Translations under genes and position numbers: made by a program | The notes under the pieces: generated by a model | Told to the model about the DNA's origin: nothing | Databases searched by the model: none | What the model saw: only the letters and a program-made list of their open reading frames with translations | In this document: positions 7,765-15,861 of the stretch, one piece after another | Position numbering within the stretch: the first letter of the stretch is position 1 | Layout of the letters: the number at the start of each line of letters is the position of its first letter | Source of the DNA: an uncultured Kiritimatiellota bacterium | GTDB lineage: Bacteria > Verrucomicrobiota > Kiritimatiellia > RFP12 > UBA1067 | Direction of reading: 5' to 3' | Length of the DNA: 29,242 bases | Assembly (NCBI GenBank): GCA_934675625.1 | Contig: CAKURH010000047.1 | Location: 1 to 29,242, forward strand

Positions 7765-8868
7765 TCAGCGCGACGAAGCCCCGGCGAACGCGAAGCACAG
7801 CGGCCGCCAGCAGGGAACCGGCGCACCAATCGGCACGAGCGAACAGGCCGCGCGGTCGAAGCGGTAGACCTGGATCTCGTCGGACATCTTGTGCCCGACA
7901 ACCATGAACCTCTCGCCCGGCATCAGCGCGAAATCACGCGGGAACTTGCCCGTCAGCTTCGCGACGTTGCGGCGCGTCAGTTGCCCCGTCGCCCCGTCGA
8001 CCGCGTAGAACGCAATCGAGTCGTGCCCGCGGTTCGACGCCATGAGAATCCGTCCGTCCGCCGTCAGCTTGATCGCGGCGGCTTTCGTCGCAAGCGTCTC
8101 GCCGTCCGCCTCCCAGCGGTTGAAGCCGTCGGGCAGCATCGACCACTTGCCGACCTTCGCGAACGACGTTCCGTCGAACGCATACGACGTCACGCTCGAC
8201 CCGAGCTCGTTCAGGACAAAGAGGAACCGCCCGTCCTTCGACCAGACGGCGTGGCGCGGCCCGTCGCCACGGTCGGCCTTGATCTCCAGCGACGAATCGA
8301 CCGCCAGCGTCACGGGATCGAAAAAGCGGATGCGGTCACAGCCGAGGTCGACGACGCCGAGACGCGCCCCGTCCGGCGTCAGGAACGTGAAGTGCGCATA
8401 GGACTTCTTCTGGCGCTTCGCGTTCGGGCCGACGTCATCGTCGGGAAAGACGTAGCTCTTCAGATCCGTGCCGTCCGCCCTGAGCGAGACGACCGTCGCC
8501 GAGAGATAGGCGGCGGCGAAGATGCGCGAACCGTCCGACGACAGCGACACGTGGCACGGCGCCTCGCACGGAAGCTCCGCGAGGCGTTCCACCGCCCCCA
8601 GGCGCCCGTCCGCACCGATGGGGAAGCGCACCGCCCACGAGACGGACTTCGCGTCGCGCTTCTCGCCCACGACGGAGTAGAGCCACCGCCCGTCGGGGCT
8701 CTGCTGGAAGTAGGTCGTGCCCTGAAGGCCCTTCACGGACTGGACGATTTTCGCCGCGCCCGTTTCGGTGTCGCACGCGAGGACATGAAGGGCCTGCAAA
8801 TCGGGCGAACCCGTGTTGCAGCCGACAGTGCAATTGACGATGGATGCCATAAGGAGTGCTGAATTCAT
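7765..8868 (-). CDS. Seven-bladed beta-propeller lactonase family protein (6-phosphogluconolactonase type)
   Basis: The product has 367 residues made of repeated propeller blades (SPDGRWLY, SSDGSRIF, TPDGARLG, SKDGRFLF, TADGRILM). This matches the YbhE/Pgl lactonase family, whose characterised members hydrolyse 6-phosphogluconolactone or related lactones. The segments RHAVWSKDGRFLFVLNEL and KFPRDFALMPGERFMVVGHK are the family's usual conserved blocks. The N-terminus resembles the typical YVGTYT opening only if translation starts at or near Met1 or Met7 (8850). No clear Shine-Dalgarno decides between them. No confident signal peptide is seen. The gene lies 18 bases past ribD. Confidence 0.82.
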   Translation of the reverse strand: MNSALLMASIVNCTVGCNTGSPDLQALHVLACDTETGAAKIVQSVKGLQGTTYFQQSPDGRWLYSVVGEKRDAKSVSWAVRFPIGADGRLGAVERLAELPCEAPCHVSLSSDGSRIFAAAYLSATVVSLRADGTDLKSYVFPDDDVGPNAKRQKKSYAHFTFLTPDGARLGVVDLGCDRIRFFDPVTLAVDSSLEIKADRGDGPRHAVWSKDGRFLFVLNELGSSVTSYAFDGTSFAKVGKWSMLPDGFNRWEADGETLATKAAAIKLTADGRILMASNRGHDSIAFYAVDGATGQLTRRNVAKLTGKFPRDFALMPGERFMVVGHKMSDEIQVYRFDRAACSLVPIGAPVPCWRPLCFAFAGASSR

Positions 8869-8886
8869 GTGTAGACAATAATCAAA

Positions 8887-9906
8887 TCAAGTTTTCCTGT
8901 GGACGAAGCGGGCGAGGACATCTCCTGCGCGCCCGTCGCAGCTGTCGAGCGCGTCGAGCTGCAGGCGCAATGCCTCGCCAATCGGACGCGAACCGATGAC
9001 GCACGGCGACAGGACGGCAAGCCATTCGTCCACGAGCCCCGCCTCGGCAAGCGACGTCGCGAGCTTCAGCCCGCCCTCGCAGAGGACGTGCAACGCGCCG
9101 CGCCGCCCCAGCTCGCGGATTGCCTCCACCGCGTCGCAGAAGACGAGCGTCGGGTTGCGTCCGTCGGCGAAGACCTGCGCGTCGCGCGGCAGGTTCCCCG
9201 ACTTCGAGACGACGACGCGCAACAGGTCGTCGTTGCGCTTCTGGTGGCAGAGCAGCGAGGGGTTGTCCCGCCGCACCGTCTCCGCGCCGACGAGAATCGC
9301 GTCGACCTCCGCCCGCAACGCCCCCGTGCGCGCACGCGCTTTCGCCGAGGAAATCCATCGGGCCTGTCCCCCGTCGTCACAGATGCGCCCGTCAAGCGAC
9401 AGCGCAATCTTGACCGTCACGTAGGGCAGCCCCGTCGTCACGTGCTTCGCGAACGGCGCAATCAGCCGCCGCGCGCCATCCAGCACGTCGGCGTCACCCC
9501 GAAACCGCTCGCAGCGGATGCCCGCTTTTGCCAAGACACGCGCCGCGCGTCCGCGATTGGTCGGGTTCGGATCGGGCACGGCGTAGATGACGCGCGGCAC
9601 GCCCGCCGCCGCAATCGCGTCCGTACACGCGCCGACGCGGCCCGGACGCGAGCACGGCTCCAATGTCACGTAGAGCGTCGCGTCGCGAAGGGCGGCAGTC
9701 GTCGCATCGCCGAGACGACGGCGTGCGCTCTTGAGCGCGGCGACTTCGGCATGATCCGCCCCGGCCTTGCGGTGAAAGCCCTCGCCGACAATCTTCCCGC
9801 CGCAGACGACGACCGCGCCGACCGGCGGATTCGGCCGCGTATGCCCGCAGCCCTTTCGCGCGAGCGCCAGCGCCCGCGCCATGAAGTCATTTGCCGGATT
9901 TCGCAT
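8887..9906 (-). CDS. ribD: Bifunctional riboflavin biosynthesis deaminase/reductase RibD
   Basis: RibD carries out the deamination and reduction steps after GTP cyclohydrolase II in riboflavin synthesis. The 339-residue product has the cytidine-deaminase-like zinc site H52-x-E54 (DHAEVAAL) with C85 and C94 (PCSRPGR...CTDA), and the HTRPNPPVGAVVV opening. The C-terminal dihydrofolate-reductase-like domain begins near 145 (PYVTVKIALSLDGRI) and ends with LCEGGLKLATSL. The ATG at 9906 gives MRNPANDFMARAL, matching the family N-terminus, and overlaps nusB by 20 bases. No other rib genes are in the window, so the pathway is split. Confidence 0.94.
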   Translation of the reverse strand: MRNPANDFMARALALARKGCGHTRPNPPVGAVVVCGGKIVGEGFHRKAGADHAEVAALKSARRRLGDATTAALRDATLYVTLEPCSRPGRVGACTDAIAAAGVPRVIYAVPDPNPTNRGRAARVLAKAGIRCERFRGDADVLDGARRLIAPFAKHVTTGLPYVTVKIALSLDGRICDDGGQARWISSAKARARTGALRAEVDAILVGAETVRRDNPSLLCHQKRNDDLLRVVVSKSGNLPRDAQVFADGRNPTLVFCDAVEAIRELGRRGALHVLCEGGLKLATSLAEAGLVDEWLAVLSPCVIGSRPIGEALRLQLDALDSCDGRAGDVLARFVHRKT

Positions 9907-10327
9907 ACTTGTCGAGCACGCCATTGACAATCGTGCGCGTCTTGGGGCTCGCGAACCAGTTCGCGAGGTCAACGGCCTCGTTGATGGCGACGGCCTTCGG
10001 CACGTCCGTGTTCTTCATCTCCCAGACGCCGAGACGCAGCACCGCGCGCTCGATCGTGCCGAGCCGGTAGAGATCCCAGCCGACGAGCAGCGAGGAGATG
10101 ATCGCGTCCACCTCCTTGAGGGAGCCGAGGACGCCGACGACACGCTCTTCGGCAAAGGCCTTCATCTTGCCACGAACCGCCTGCGGGCCGCCATCCTCCT
10201 CGTCAAGGTCGAGAATCTGATTCCAATAGGAGGCCAAAAACGTCTCCACGTCGTCCGGCGGATTCAAGTCCGCCGCCGTCAGCATCTGGATTGCCCATTC
10301 GCGGGCCTGTCTGCGTGTCGCTGTCAT
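9887..10327 (-). CDS. nusB: Transcription antitermination factor NusB
   Basis: NusB binds boxA RNA with NusE (S10) and supports rRNA transcription antitermination. The 146-residue product has the family's N-terminal RRQAREWAIQML helix and the C-terminal block IERAVLRLGVWEM...AINEAVDLANWFASPKTRTIVNGVLD. The length is typical. It has its own promoter, with the TATAAT 28 bases before the ATG and an inferred leader of about 20 bases. It overlaps ribD; nusB and riboflavin genes are commonly neighbours, although here ribH is absent. Confidence 0.94.
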   Translation of the reverse strand: MTATRRQAREWAIQMLTAADLNPPDDVETFLASYWNQILDLDEEDGGPQAVRGKMKAFAEERVVGVLGSLKEVDAIISSLLVGWDLYRLGTIERAVLRLGVWEMKNTDVPKAVAINEAVDLANWFASPKTRTIVNGVLDKYAKSGK

Positions 10328-10354
10328 GTCAAAGAACCTTTTCTTGAAGGGGAC

Positions 10355-10363
10355 ATTATACCA
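10355..10363 (-). promoter_or_regulatory. Extended -10 promoter of nusB-ribD
   Basis: The minus strand reads TGGTATAAT (10363-10355), just past the stop of the debranching enzyme gene. No good -35 hexamer is visible at 16-19 bases, so the TGn extension probably compensates. The predicted leader to the nusB ATG is about 20 bases. Confidence 0.55.
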
Positions 10364-10366
10364 TAT

Positions 10367-13300
10367 TTACTTTCCGCCGAGTTTCAGCCAGACGCGCAGG
10401 AGTTCCGAATCGCTCCAGGCCTGCGCCGTGCAGCCCTTCTGCGCGTGCGGCGCGTCGCCGTCCGCATTCTCGCTCAGGTGTCCGAGACAGCCCGCGTTGA
10501 GGTTCTCGACCGCGCTCGCCAGGAGCGCCCGCGCGACGTCGCGCGAACAGGCTCCCGTCGCGACCAGCGCCTCGGCGTAAAGCGGGAACGGCCACGCCCA
10601 GACCGTGCCGTTGTGGTAGGCGGGCTTGCGCGCCGTGTCCTCGTCGCCTGCGTAGACGCCGCGATAGAGGGGGTGCCCGGCGTTGAGCGAGCGGATGCCG
10701 CCCGGCACAAGCAGCTCCTCCGTCGCCGCGAGAATCGACGGATCGTCCAAGACGCCGAGCGTAATCAGGAACAGCTGGTTCGGGCGAATCGTGTCCTCCG
10801 GCACCGCCGTACGCGCCGACTCGCCGTTCGGCGCCGCGAGGCAGTCGCGGTAGCCGTGTTCCCAGCGGAAGAGTGCCTTCACGGACGCGAGGGCCCGCTC
10901 GGCGAGTTCGTCTCGGCCCAGATACCGCAGGGCCGAGATCCAGAGCGCCTGAATCTCCACCGGATAGCCGACGCGCGGCGTGCAGGCCGGATAGTTCGTG
11001 TCCATCCACGTGAAGTGCGACGGCGACCAGACGAGCCCCGAATCGGGATCGACCCGAATGCCGTTCGGCGTCCCCTTCAGGTAGTTGTCCACGATGGAAT
11101 CGCACGTCTTCTTCAGCGCCGCAATCGTTTCACCCCACTTTTCCACTCTTCCATTTTTCCACTCTTCCACCTCCTGAACGCAGCGGATGAACCAAAGCTG
11201 CGCGTCCGTCGTGTCGCGGTTGCCGGCCGTCTTGCCGTAGATGATGTTCGGCAGCGTCCCGTTCTCCTCGAAGGCCGCGAACGCCGCGAGAATCTTGAGG
11301 GCGATGTCCGTCTCGCCGGCGGCGATCAGGCCGCGCAGGAAGATGAAGGTGTCGCGTCCCCAGTCGAGAAACCACGGATAGCCCGCGATCACGGTCTTCA
11401 GGTCGTCGCGCTTGACGATGTAGAGGTCGAGCGCGGCGCGGAGGGCTTCGGCGAACGGCGCGAGAGATTGAGAGGGCTGACTGGAGAAACCTGTGAGACG
11501 CGAGAGACTTGAGGCCTCAGGGCTCTCTTGCCCCTCTGATCCCTTCTGTCGCGTCGCCTCAGTTCGCCTCAATTGCCCTTCAAGTGCGACCGTCTCGCCG
11601 ACCTTGAGGTCGGCCGAGATCCAGCCGGGCGAAAAGAGGTCGCCGAGACCGTCCTGCCCGCGCGCGGCCTCCTCCGGGTGCCCGACGCAGTAGCTCCACT
11701 GCGGCTCGTGGTGGTAGGCGCCGCCCGTCACGCGCAGCGCAAAGGTCTGTCCGTAAGGGCTGAAGTCGAAGCCCTCGCCGTCCGCCGCCGCACGCGACGC
11801 CTTCGGAAACAGCGTCTCCAGTCCCGCGTAGGCCTTCGTCGTCGCATGGAAGCTGCGCCATTCGACGTCGGGACGGAAGACGAGCCGCACCTGGTCGCCC
11901 ACGTCTCGCGCGCCGGACATGACGCGCGTGACCGCGAGCGTCGCCGCGTTCGCGCCGGGCGTCAGCGCCAGCGTGAAGACGAACGCCGCCTCCTTGCCCA
12001 TGCCACAGGGCGCGGTGAAGTCCCAGCGCGCGAAGCGTCCCGCCGGATCGGCCGTCACGCGCGTCACGCACTTGCGGTCGAGCTCGCGCGTGTAGCCCTC
12101 GCGCTGCAGCCAGCACCGCGTGCGCGTCCAGAGGACGAGCCGGTCGGACGGCACGTCCGGATTCGGGTTCGCCGCGAGCAGCGCGTCGTACTGCGAGCGG
12201 ATCTCGCCCCAGCCCAGCCGCACCTGCGCCGCCGCGCCCGCACCGTTCGAGAGCACTGTGCGGAATTCGGGATGCCGCCGCACCTCCTCGCCGACGAGCG
12301 AAAGATTCACGCGCGCCCGATCCGCCGGCGGCGGCACGAGGAATGCGGCGCGCGTGCGCACGGCGCGCCCGTCGATGTAGCGCGACACGTCCAGCCGCAG
12401 CCGACGGCAGCGCGTGCCGTCCCCCTCGTAGGCGGGCGCGTCGAAGACGACACGTCCGGCGACCGCGCGCGCGACGCGCAGCGTCTTGCCGCGCACCGGG
12501 TCGACGAGCCGCGCCCGGAACGGCGCATCGGCCGTGATCTCGGCCTTCTGCCCCTCCGGCACGACGACCTCGCGCCGCACGTCACGCGGTATGACGACGT
12601 GAAAGAGCGCGTCACGCGCCGACGCGCCCCGTTCGTTCGCGGCGGCGTTCGATTCACGCGCGGCGGCGTTCGATTCGTTCGCGGCGGCTGAAGCCGCCGG
12701 CTTCCGCGACGCGCCCCGTTCAATCGTCGCCCCCTTGCCGTCCTGACCGGCCGCCGAAAGGCCGGCCGCCAGACACAGCACCTCGCCCGGCGCGAGGCGA
12801 ACGGTCGCGCCAATCGCCCGCCGCCCGCCGTTCAGGAGGTCATCGACCTCACCCGCCGGAAACGCCGCCCAATCCCACGCGATCTCGGCCGGCGACTCGC
12901 AGTCGAGGTTCGCGAGCACCAGAACGGGCGCCGCGCCGTCTCGCGTACGCACGACGGCGAGCGTGTTGCCGCCGCCGCGCGTGACGACCTTCAGGCGGCT
13001 CGCGCCCGCGAAGCCCGGATGCGCCCGCAAGAGCGCGTTCAGCCGCGCGATGAGATCGACCATGTTCTCCGCCGCGCCCCAGTTGAGGTCGTTCTTGCCG
13101 TGCACGTCGATCTTCTCGGTCGCATACCACTCGACGCCGTTGGCGATGCCCCACGCGCCCTGCCACGACAGGAGCGCGGCGAGCTGCACCCGGAGCCGCG
13201 CGTAGACCGCGCCGCGCTTCGCGAGGCGGTCGTTGTCGTGCGTCTCGGCAAAATGGACGAGCGTCCCGTAGGTCTCGGCGCGCGCGATCGCCGCCGGCAG

Positions 13301-14377
13301 GTAGCCCTCGAACTGGCTGCGGTCGTAGGTCTGGAAGATCTCCGAGTAGGCCCAGTCGAGGTTCGACTCGGACAGGAGCCGGTTCGTGACCGCGATCTCG
13401 CCGCCGAGGCCCTCCAGCAGGAAAACCGTGTCGGGGTACTCCTCGCGCACCTTCGCGACGAGGTACTCCCACGTCTCGGCGGGAATCATGTACCCCGCGT
13501 CGCAGCGGAAGCCGTCCACGCCGAGCCGGCACCAGAAGAGGAAGACGTCCGCCATGTACGCGCGCAGCTCCGCGTTCGCGTAGTCGAGCTCAACGAGGTC
13601 GGCCCACTTCACGCCCCACGCGCCCGGCGAGTGGAAGCGGCCGTCCGGCTCATGGCGAAACCAGTCCGGATGGTGCGTCTGCAGGGTCGACGCCCAGCCC
13701 GTGTGGTTCGCGGGCAGGTCGACGAAGAAGAGCCCGCCCTTCGCGTGGACGGCGCCGATCAGCTCCTCGAACTGCCCCAGCGGCGTGACGGACTCGTCAA
13801 ACTCGGCCATCGCCGGATCGACCGACAGGAAGTCCGTCGCGGCGAACGGACAGCCGTACTCGCCCATGACGGCATACGTTGTCGGCACGGGGAACGGCGG
13901 CAGGGTCTGCACGATGCGGAAGCCCATCGTGTCCATGATGAGCGGCAGACGGCGCACGACCTCGCGGAAGCTGCCGAACTGACGCGGGAAGACGCAGTAG
14001 ATCGAGTTGTTCGCGCGCGTCTCGGCGCTCTCGACCTTGACATGCAGGTTGCGGCCCTCCGGCCATTCCGGCACGTTCGAGCCCTCGGGGAAGAAGCAGG
14101 CCTTGCCGGAGAAGACGCCGACCTCGTCAAGCGGAATCTCGCCCCGGAACACGCCGGGCGCGGTCTCGGCGAGCGGAATGTCCGTCCACGCCTTCGCGAG
14201 CGGGGTGAGGCCCTTCTCCGTCTCGTCGACGATCTCGCGGCGGCGCACGTCGCCGTGGCCGAGGTTCGTGCGGAACGCCGCGCGCCCCTTGCGCGGGGGG
14301 TCGACGGTGAGCGTGACGGCGAGCGTGTCGTCGCGCCAGTGGAGCAGAAAGGATTCGGGTGCCGGTGTCTGGGTCAT
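10367..14377 (-). CDS. Two-domain glycogen debranching enzyme (GH13 amylase fused to GDE_C)
   Basis: The product has 1336 residues. An N-terminal beta-rich region (1-125) precedes a GH13 barrel (about 126-480) with region I DLPANH (220-225), nucleophile D293 (GFRCDAG), acid E322 (LLEGLGG) and HD at 380-381. Beta-rich middle regions follow (about 590-930). The C-terminal amylo-1,6-glucosidase domain (about 970-1336) has GYPWFLDWGRDT (999-1010) and HFTWMDTNYPACTPRVGYPV (1121-1140). This is the architecture of the bifunctional eukaryotic debranching enzyme: transferase then 1,6-glucosidase. Both catalytic sites look intact. Linkers hold repeat-derived sequence (555-590, 935-972, 1068-1081). It shares an ATGA overlap with the mtaB-like gene; glgA is in the same transcript direction upstream. 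Confidence 0.9.
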   Translation of the reverse strand: MTQTPAPESFLLHWRDDTLAVTLTVDPPRKGRAAFRTNLGHGDVRRREIVDETEKGLTPLAKAWTDIPLAETAPGVFRGEIPLDEVGVFSGKACFFPEGSNVPEWPEGRNLHVKVESAETRANNSIYCVFPRQFGSFREVVRRLPLIMDTMGFRIVQTLPPFPVPTTYAVMGEYGCPFAATDFLSVDPAMAEFDESVTPLGQFEELIGAVHAKGGLFFVDLPANHTGWASTLQTHHPDWFRHEPDGRFHSPGAWGVKWADLVELDYANAELRAYMADVFLFWCRLGVDGFRCDAGYMIPAETWEYLVAKVREEYPDTVFLLEGLGGEIAVTNRLLSESNLDWAYSEIFQTYDRSQFEGYLPAAIARAETYGTLVHFAETHDNDRLAKRGAVYARLRVQLAALLSWQGAWGIANGVEWYATEKIDVHGKNDLNWGAAENMVDLIARLNALLRAHPGFAGASRLKVVTRGGGNTLAVVRTRDGAAPVLVLANLDCESPAEIAWDWAAFPAGEVDDLLNGGRRAIGATVRLAPGEVLCLAAGLSAAGQDGKGATIERGASRKPAASAAANESNAAARESNAAANERGASARDALFHVVIPRDVRREVVVPEGQKAEITADAPFRARLVDPVRGKTLRVARAVAGRVVFDAPAYEGDGTRCRRLRLDVSRYIDGRAVRTRAAFLVPPPADRARVNLSLVGEEVRRHPEFRTVLSNGAGAAAQVRLGWGEIRSQYDALLAANPNPDVPSDRLVLWTRTRCWLQREGYTRELDRKCVTRVTADPAGRFARWDFTAPCGMGKEAAFVFTLALTPGANAATLAVTRVMSGARDVGDQVRLVFRPDVEWRSFHATTKAYAGLETLFPKASRAAADGEGFDFSPYGQTFALRVTGGAYHHEPQWSYCVGHPEEAARGQDGLGDLFSPGWISADLKVGETVALEGQLRRTEATRQKGSEGQESPEASSLSRLTGFSSQPSQSLAPFAEALRAALDLYIVKRDDLKTVIAGYPWFLDWGRDTFIFLRGLIAAGETDIALKILAAFAAFEENGTLPNIIYGKTAGNRDTTDAQLWFIRCVQEVEEWKNGRVEKWGETIAALKKTCDSIVDNYLKGTPNGIRVDPDSGLVWSPSHFTWMDTNYPACTPRVGYPVEIQALWISALRYLGRDELAERALASVKALFRWEHGYRDCLAAPNGESARTAVPEDTIRPNQLFLITLGVLDDPSILAATEELLVPGGIRSLNAGHPLYRGVYAGDEDTARKPAYHNGTVWAWPFPLYAEALVATGACSRDVARALLASAVENLNAGCLGHLSENADGDAPHAQKGCTAQAWSDSELLRVWLKLGGK
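11135..11170 (-). repeat. Period-8 microsatellite inside the debranching enzyme gene
   Basis: The plus strand reads four imperfect 8-base units (CCACTTTT, CCACTCTT, CCATTTTT, CCACTCTT) and then a partial unit. On the gene strand these are GG-A-rich purine repeats coding for EVEEWKNGRVEKWG (residues 1068-1081). Since 8 is not a multiple of 3, gain or loss of one unit would break the frame. Confidence 0.75.
12621..12721 (-). repeat. Short direct and period-21 repeats coding a low-complexity linker
   Basis: GACGCGCCCCGTTC occurs at 12621-12634 and again at 12708-12721. Between them, GCGGCGGC units start at 12639, 12660 and 12681 (period 21). The first two continue as an identical 17-mer ending GTTCGATTC. 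The third runs into a palindrome, GGCGGCT-GA-AGCCGCC (12683-12698). The product is an Ala/Ser/Asn/Glu-rich linker at about residues 552-586, with repeated ESNAAA and ERGAS. Confidence 0.75.
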
Positions 14378-15591
14378 GGAGAGGTTTGCTTGGATGTTGA
14401 AGATGTGGGGTCTGTCCCCCGTCCCACGAGGCGGCCTTCGAGCGTCGCATCCGCGTGGACGCGCGTGACGAAGATGCGGACGCACGCCTTGCGCGGCGCG
14501 GGCGAGACGGTCGTGCAGCGCAGGTATTCGCCCGTCCAGCCGGACGTCTGCTTCTCGTCCTCGACGACGACCTCGACCTCGCGCCCCAGGAACCGCCGCG
14601 CGAACAGTTCGCGGCTGCGCGCCACCTGCTCGGCGAGCCGATGCGCACGGGCCGTGCGCACCGCCTTCGGCAGGGCGCCGCCGAAGGCCGCCGCCAGCGT
14701 GCCCGGACGCTCCGAATAGGGGAAGACATGCGCATGGTTGAACGGGAGCCGCCGCAACAGCCCCTCCGTCGCGGCAAAGTCGAAGTCCGACTCGTCCGGG
14801 AAGCCCGTCATCACGTCACAGCCGAGGCCGAGGTTCGGCAGCAGCTTCGTCGCCGTCGCGACGAGCGCCTCGACGTCCCGCACGAGGTAGGGCCGCTTCA
14901 TCGCCGCGAGGATGCGGTTCGAGCCCGACTGCACGGGCACGTGGAGAAAGCGGCAGACGTTCGCGCGTTCGGCCATCGCCCGAACCGTCTCCAGCGCACA
15001 CGCGCCGGGCTCAAGCGAGCCGAGTCGCACGCGGCAGTCGGCGGAGACGTCCGCAAGCGCGGCAACGAGGTCGGGCAGACGCTTCCCCTCGGAGGCGTAG
15101 AGCGCGAGATTGCAGCCCGTGACGACAAGTTCGCGGTAGCCCGCATCGACGAAACGCCGCGCCTTGTCCAAGACCGCGCCGAACGGCACGGACGCGGACG
15201 CGCCGCGAAACTTCGGCACGAGGCAGAACGTGCAGCGGCCCGAACAGCCGTCCTGCACCTTCAGGTAGGCGCGCGCCGTGCGCGTCGGCACGGGAGTCGC
15301 CTCGTCCGCAGTCCGCGGCGCGGCGGCCGGCTGCGCAAGCGCGCGCGATTTCTGCGGCAGACAGCCGCAGACGCGCAGCGGGGTGCGCGGATAGCGCCGC
15401 TTCAGATGGTCGATCAGCCTTTCGCAGTCGCGCTGGGCGCGCGCCGTCACGCTGCAGCCGCGCACGACGAACAGGTCGGCCTCGGCATGGCGCTCCGTCC
15501 GCGCCCACCCTTTCGCGAGATACGCGGCCTCCATCTCCAGCGCCTCGGCCTTGTTGAGGCGACAGCCGAATGTCTCGAAGCAGACCTTCAC
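14374..15591 (-). CDS. MtaB-like tRNA methylthiotransferase (radical SAM)
   Basis: MtaB-type enzymes add a methylthio group to t6A37 in tRNA. The 405-residue product has the N-terminal UPF0004 cysteines C10 (FGCRLN), C46 (RGCSVT) and C77 (CGCLPQ) that hold one Fe-S cluster. The radical SAM cluster is C116-x3-C120-x2-C123 (DGCSGRCTFCLVP). A C-terminal TRAM-like segment is near 345-375. The FGCRLNKAEA opening is closer to MtaB than to MiaB or RimO. The stretch between the two cluster domains is shorter than I expect, by about 35 residues. The start codon is GTG, after AAGGCGGGG. The last residues (GTDPTSSTSK...) come from a GGGGTCTGTCCCC element. It shares an ATGA overlap with the debranching enzyme gene. 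Confidence 0.85.
   Translation of the reverse strand: MKVCFETFGCRLNKAEALEMEAAYLAKGWARTERHAEADLFVVRGCSVTARAQRDCERLIDHLKRRYPRTPLRVCGCLPQKSRALAQPAAAPRTADEATPVPTRTARAYLKVQDGCSGRCTFCLVPKFRGASASVPFGAVLDKARRFVDAGYRELVVTGCNLALYASEGKRLPDLVAALADVSADCRVRLGSLEPGACALETVRAMAERANVCRFLHVPVQSGSNRILAAMKRPYLVRDVEALVATATKLLPNLGLGCDVMTGFPDESDFDFAATEGLLRRLPFNHAHVFPYSERPGTLAAAFGGALPKAVRTARAHRLAEQVARSRELFARRFLGREVEVVVEDEKQTSGWTGEYLRCTTVSPAPRKACVRIFVTRVHADATLEGRLVGRGTDPTSSTSKQTSP
14407..14419 (-). repeat. Fifth copy of the GGGGTCTGTCCCC palindrome
   Basis: This is an exact 13-base copy of the element clustered at 4206-4284. Here it lies at the 3' end of the mtaB-like gene and is again read as GTDP. It lies 30 bases before the debranching enzyme start codon, so the hairpin could also influence that coupled start. 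Confidence 0.85.
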
Positions 15592-15609
15592 GTTCCCCGC
15601 CTTTTCTCT

Positions 15610-15861
15610 TCACCGGCGGCGGGACGTGACCTCGATCACGTTCACGCAGTTGCGGAGCTGGAGGATGATCTGGTCGACGACGCGCGCGGAGCCGAGCACG
15701 TCGATCTTCATGCGCGAGACCGTGCCGTCCTCCGTCGGCCCGACGTTCAGCGTCTGGATGTTGTAGCCGCGCCCCGAAATGAGCCCGACGATCCGCGCGA
15801 GGACGCCGGGCTTGTTCTCGACGAAGCAGTTCAGGCGGTAAATCGACTCCTTCTCCTTCAT
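15610..15861 (-). CDS. ilvN: Acetolactate synthase small (regulatory) subunit, short form
   Basis: This is the ACT-domain regulatory subunit of acetolactate synthase, the first common enzyme of branched-chain amino acid synthesis. It binds the large subunit and usually mediates valine feedback. The 83-residue product contains the ACT core FVENKPGVLARIVGLISGRG and the LNVGPTEDGTVSRMKI block. It is much shorter than the roughly 160-residue IlvH type and resembles the compact IlvN/IlvM type, with only one ACT domain. The ATG at 15861 overlaps the ilvB stop (ATGA), so translation is probably coupled one to one. Confidence 0.88.
   Translation of the reverse strand: MKEKESIYRLNCFVENKPGVLARIVGLISGRGYNIQTLNVGPTEDGTVSRMKIDVLGSARVVDQIILQLRNCVNVIEVTSRRR

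Noticed and set aside
9361..9373. Partial look-alike of the GGGGTCTGTCCCC element (GGCCTGTCCCCC) in ribD
   Set aside because: It encodes the conserved DDGGQARW segment of RibD and matches only one arm, so chance similarity is likely.
13019..14719. Long plus-strand open frame opposite the debranching enzyme
   Set aside because: Antisense to clear GH13 catalytic motifs; no independent evidence.
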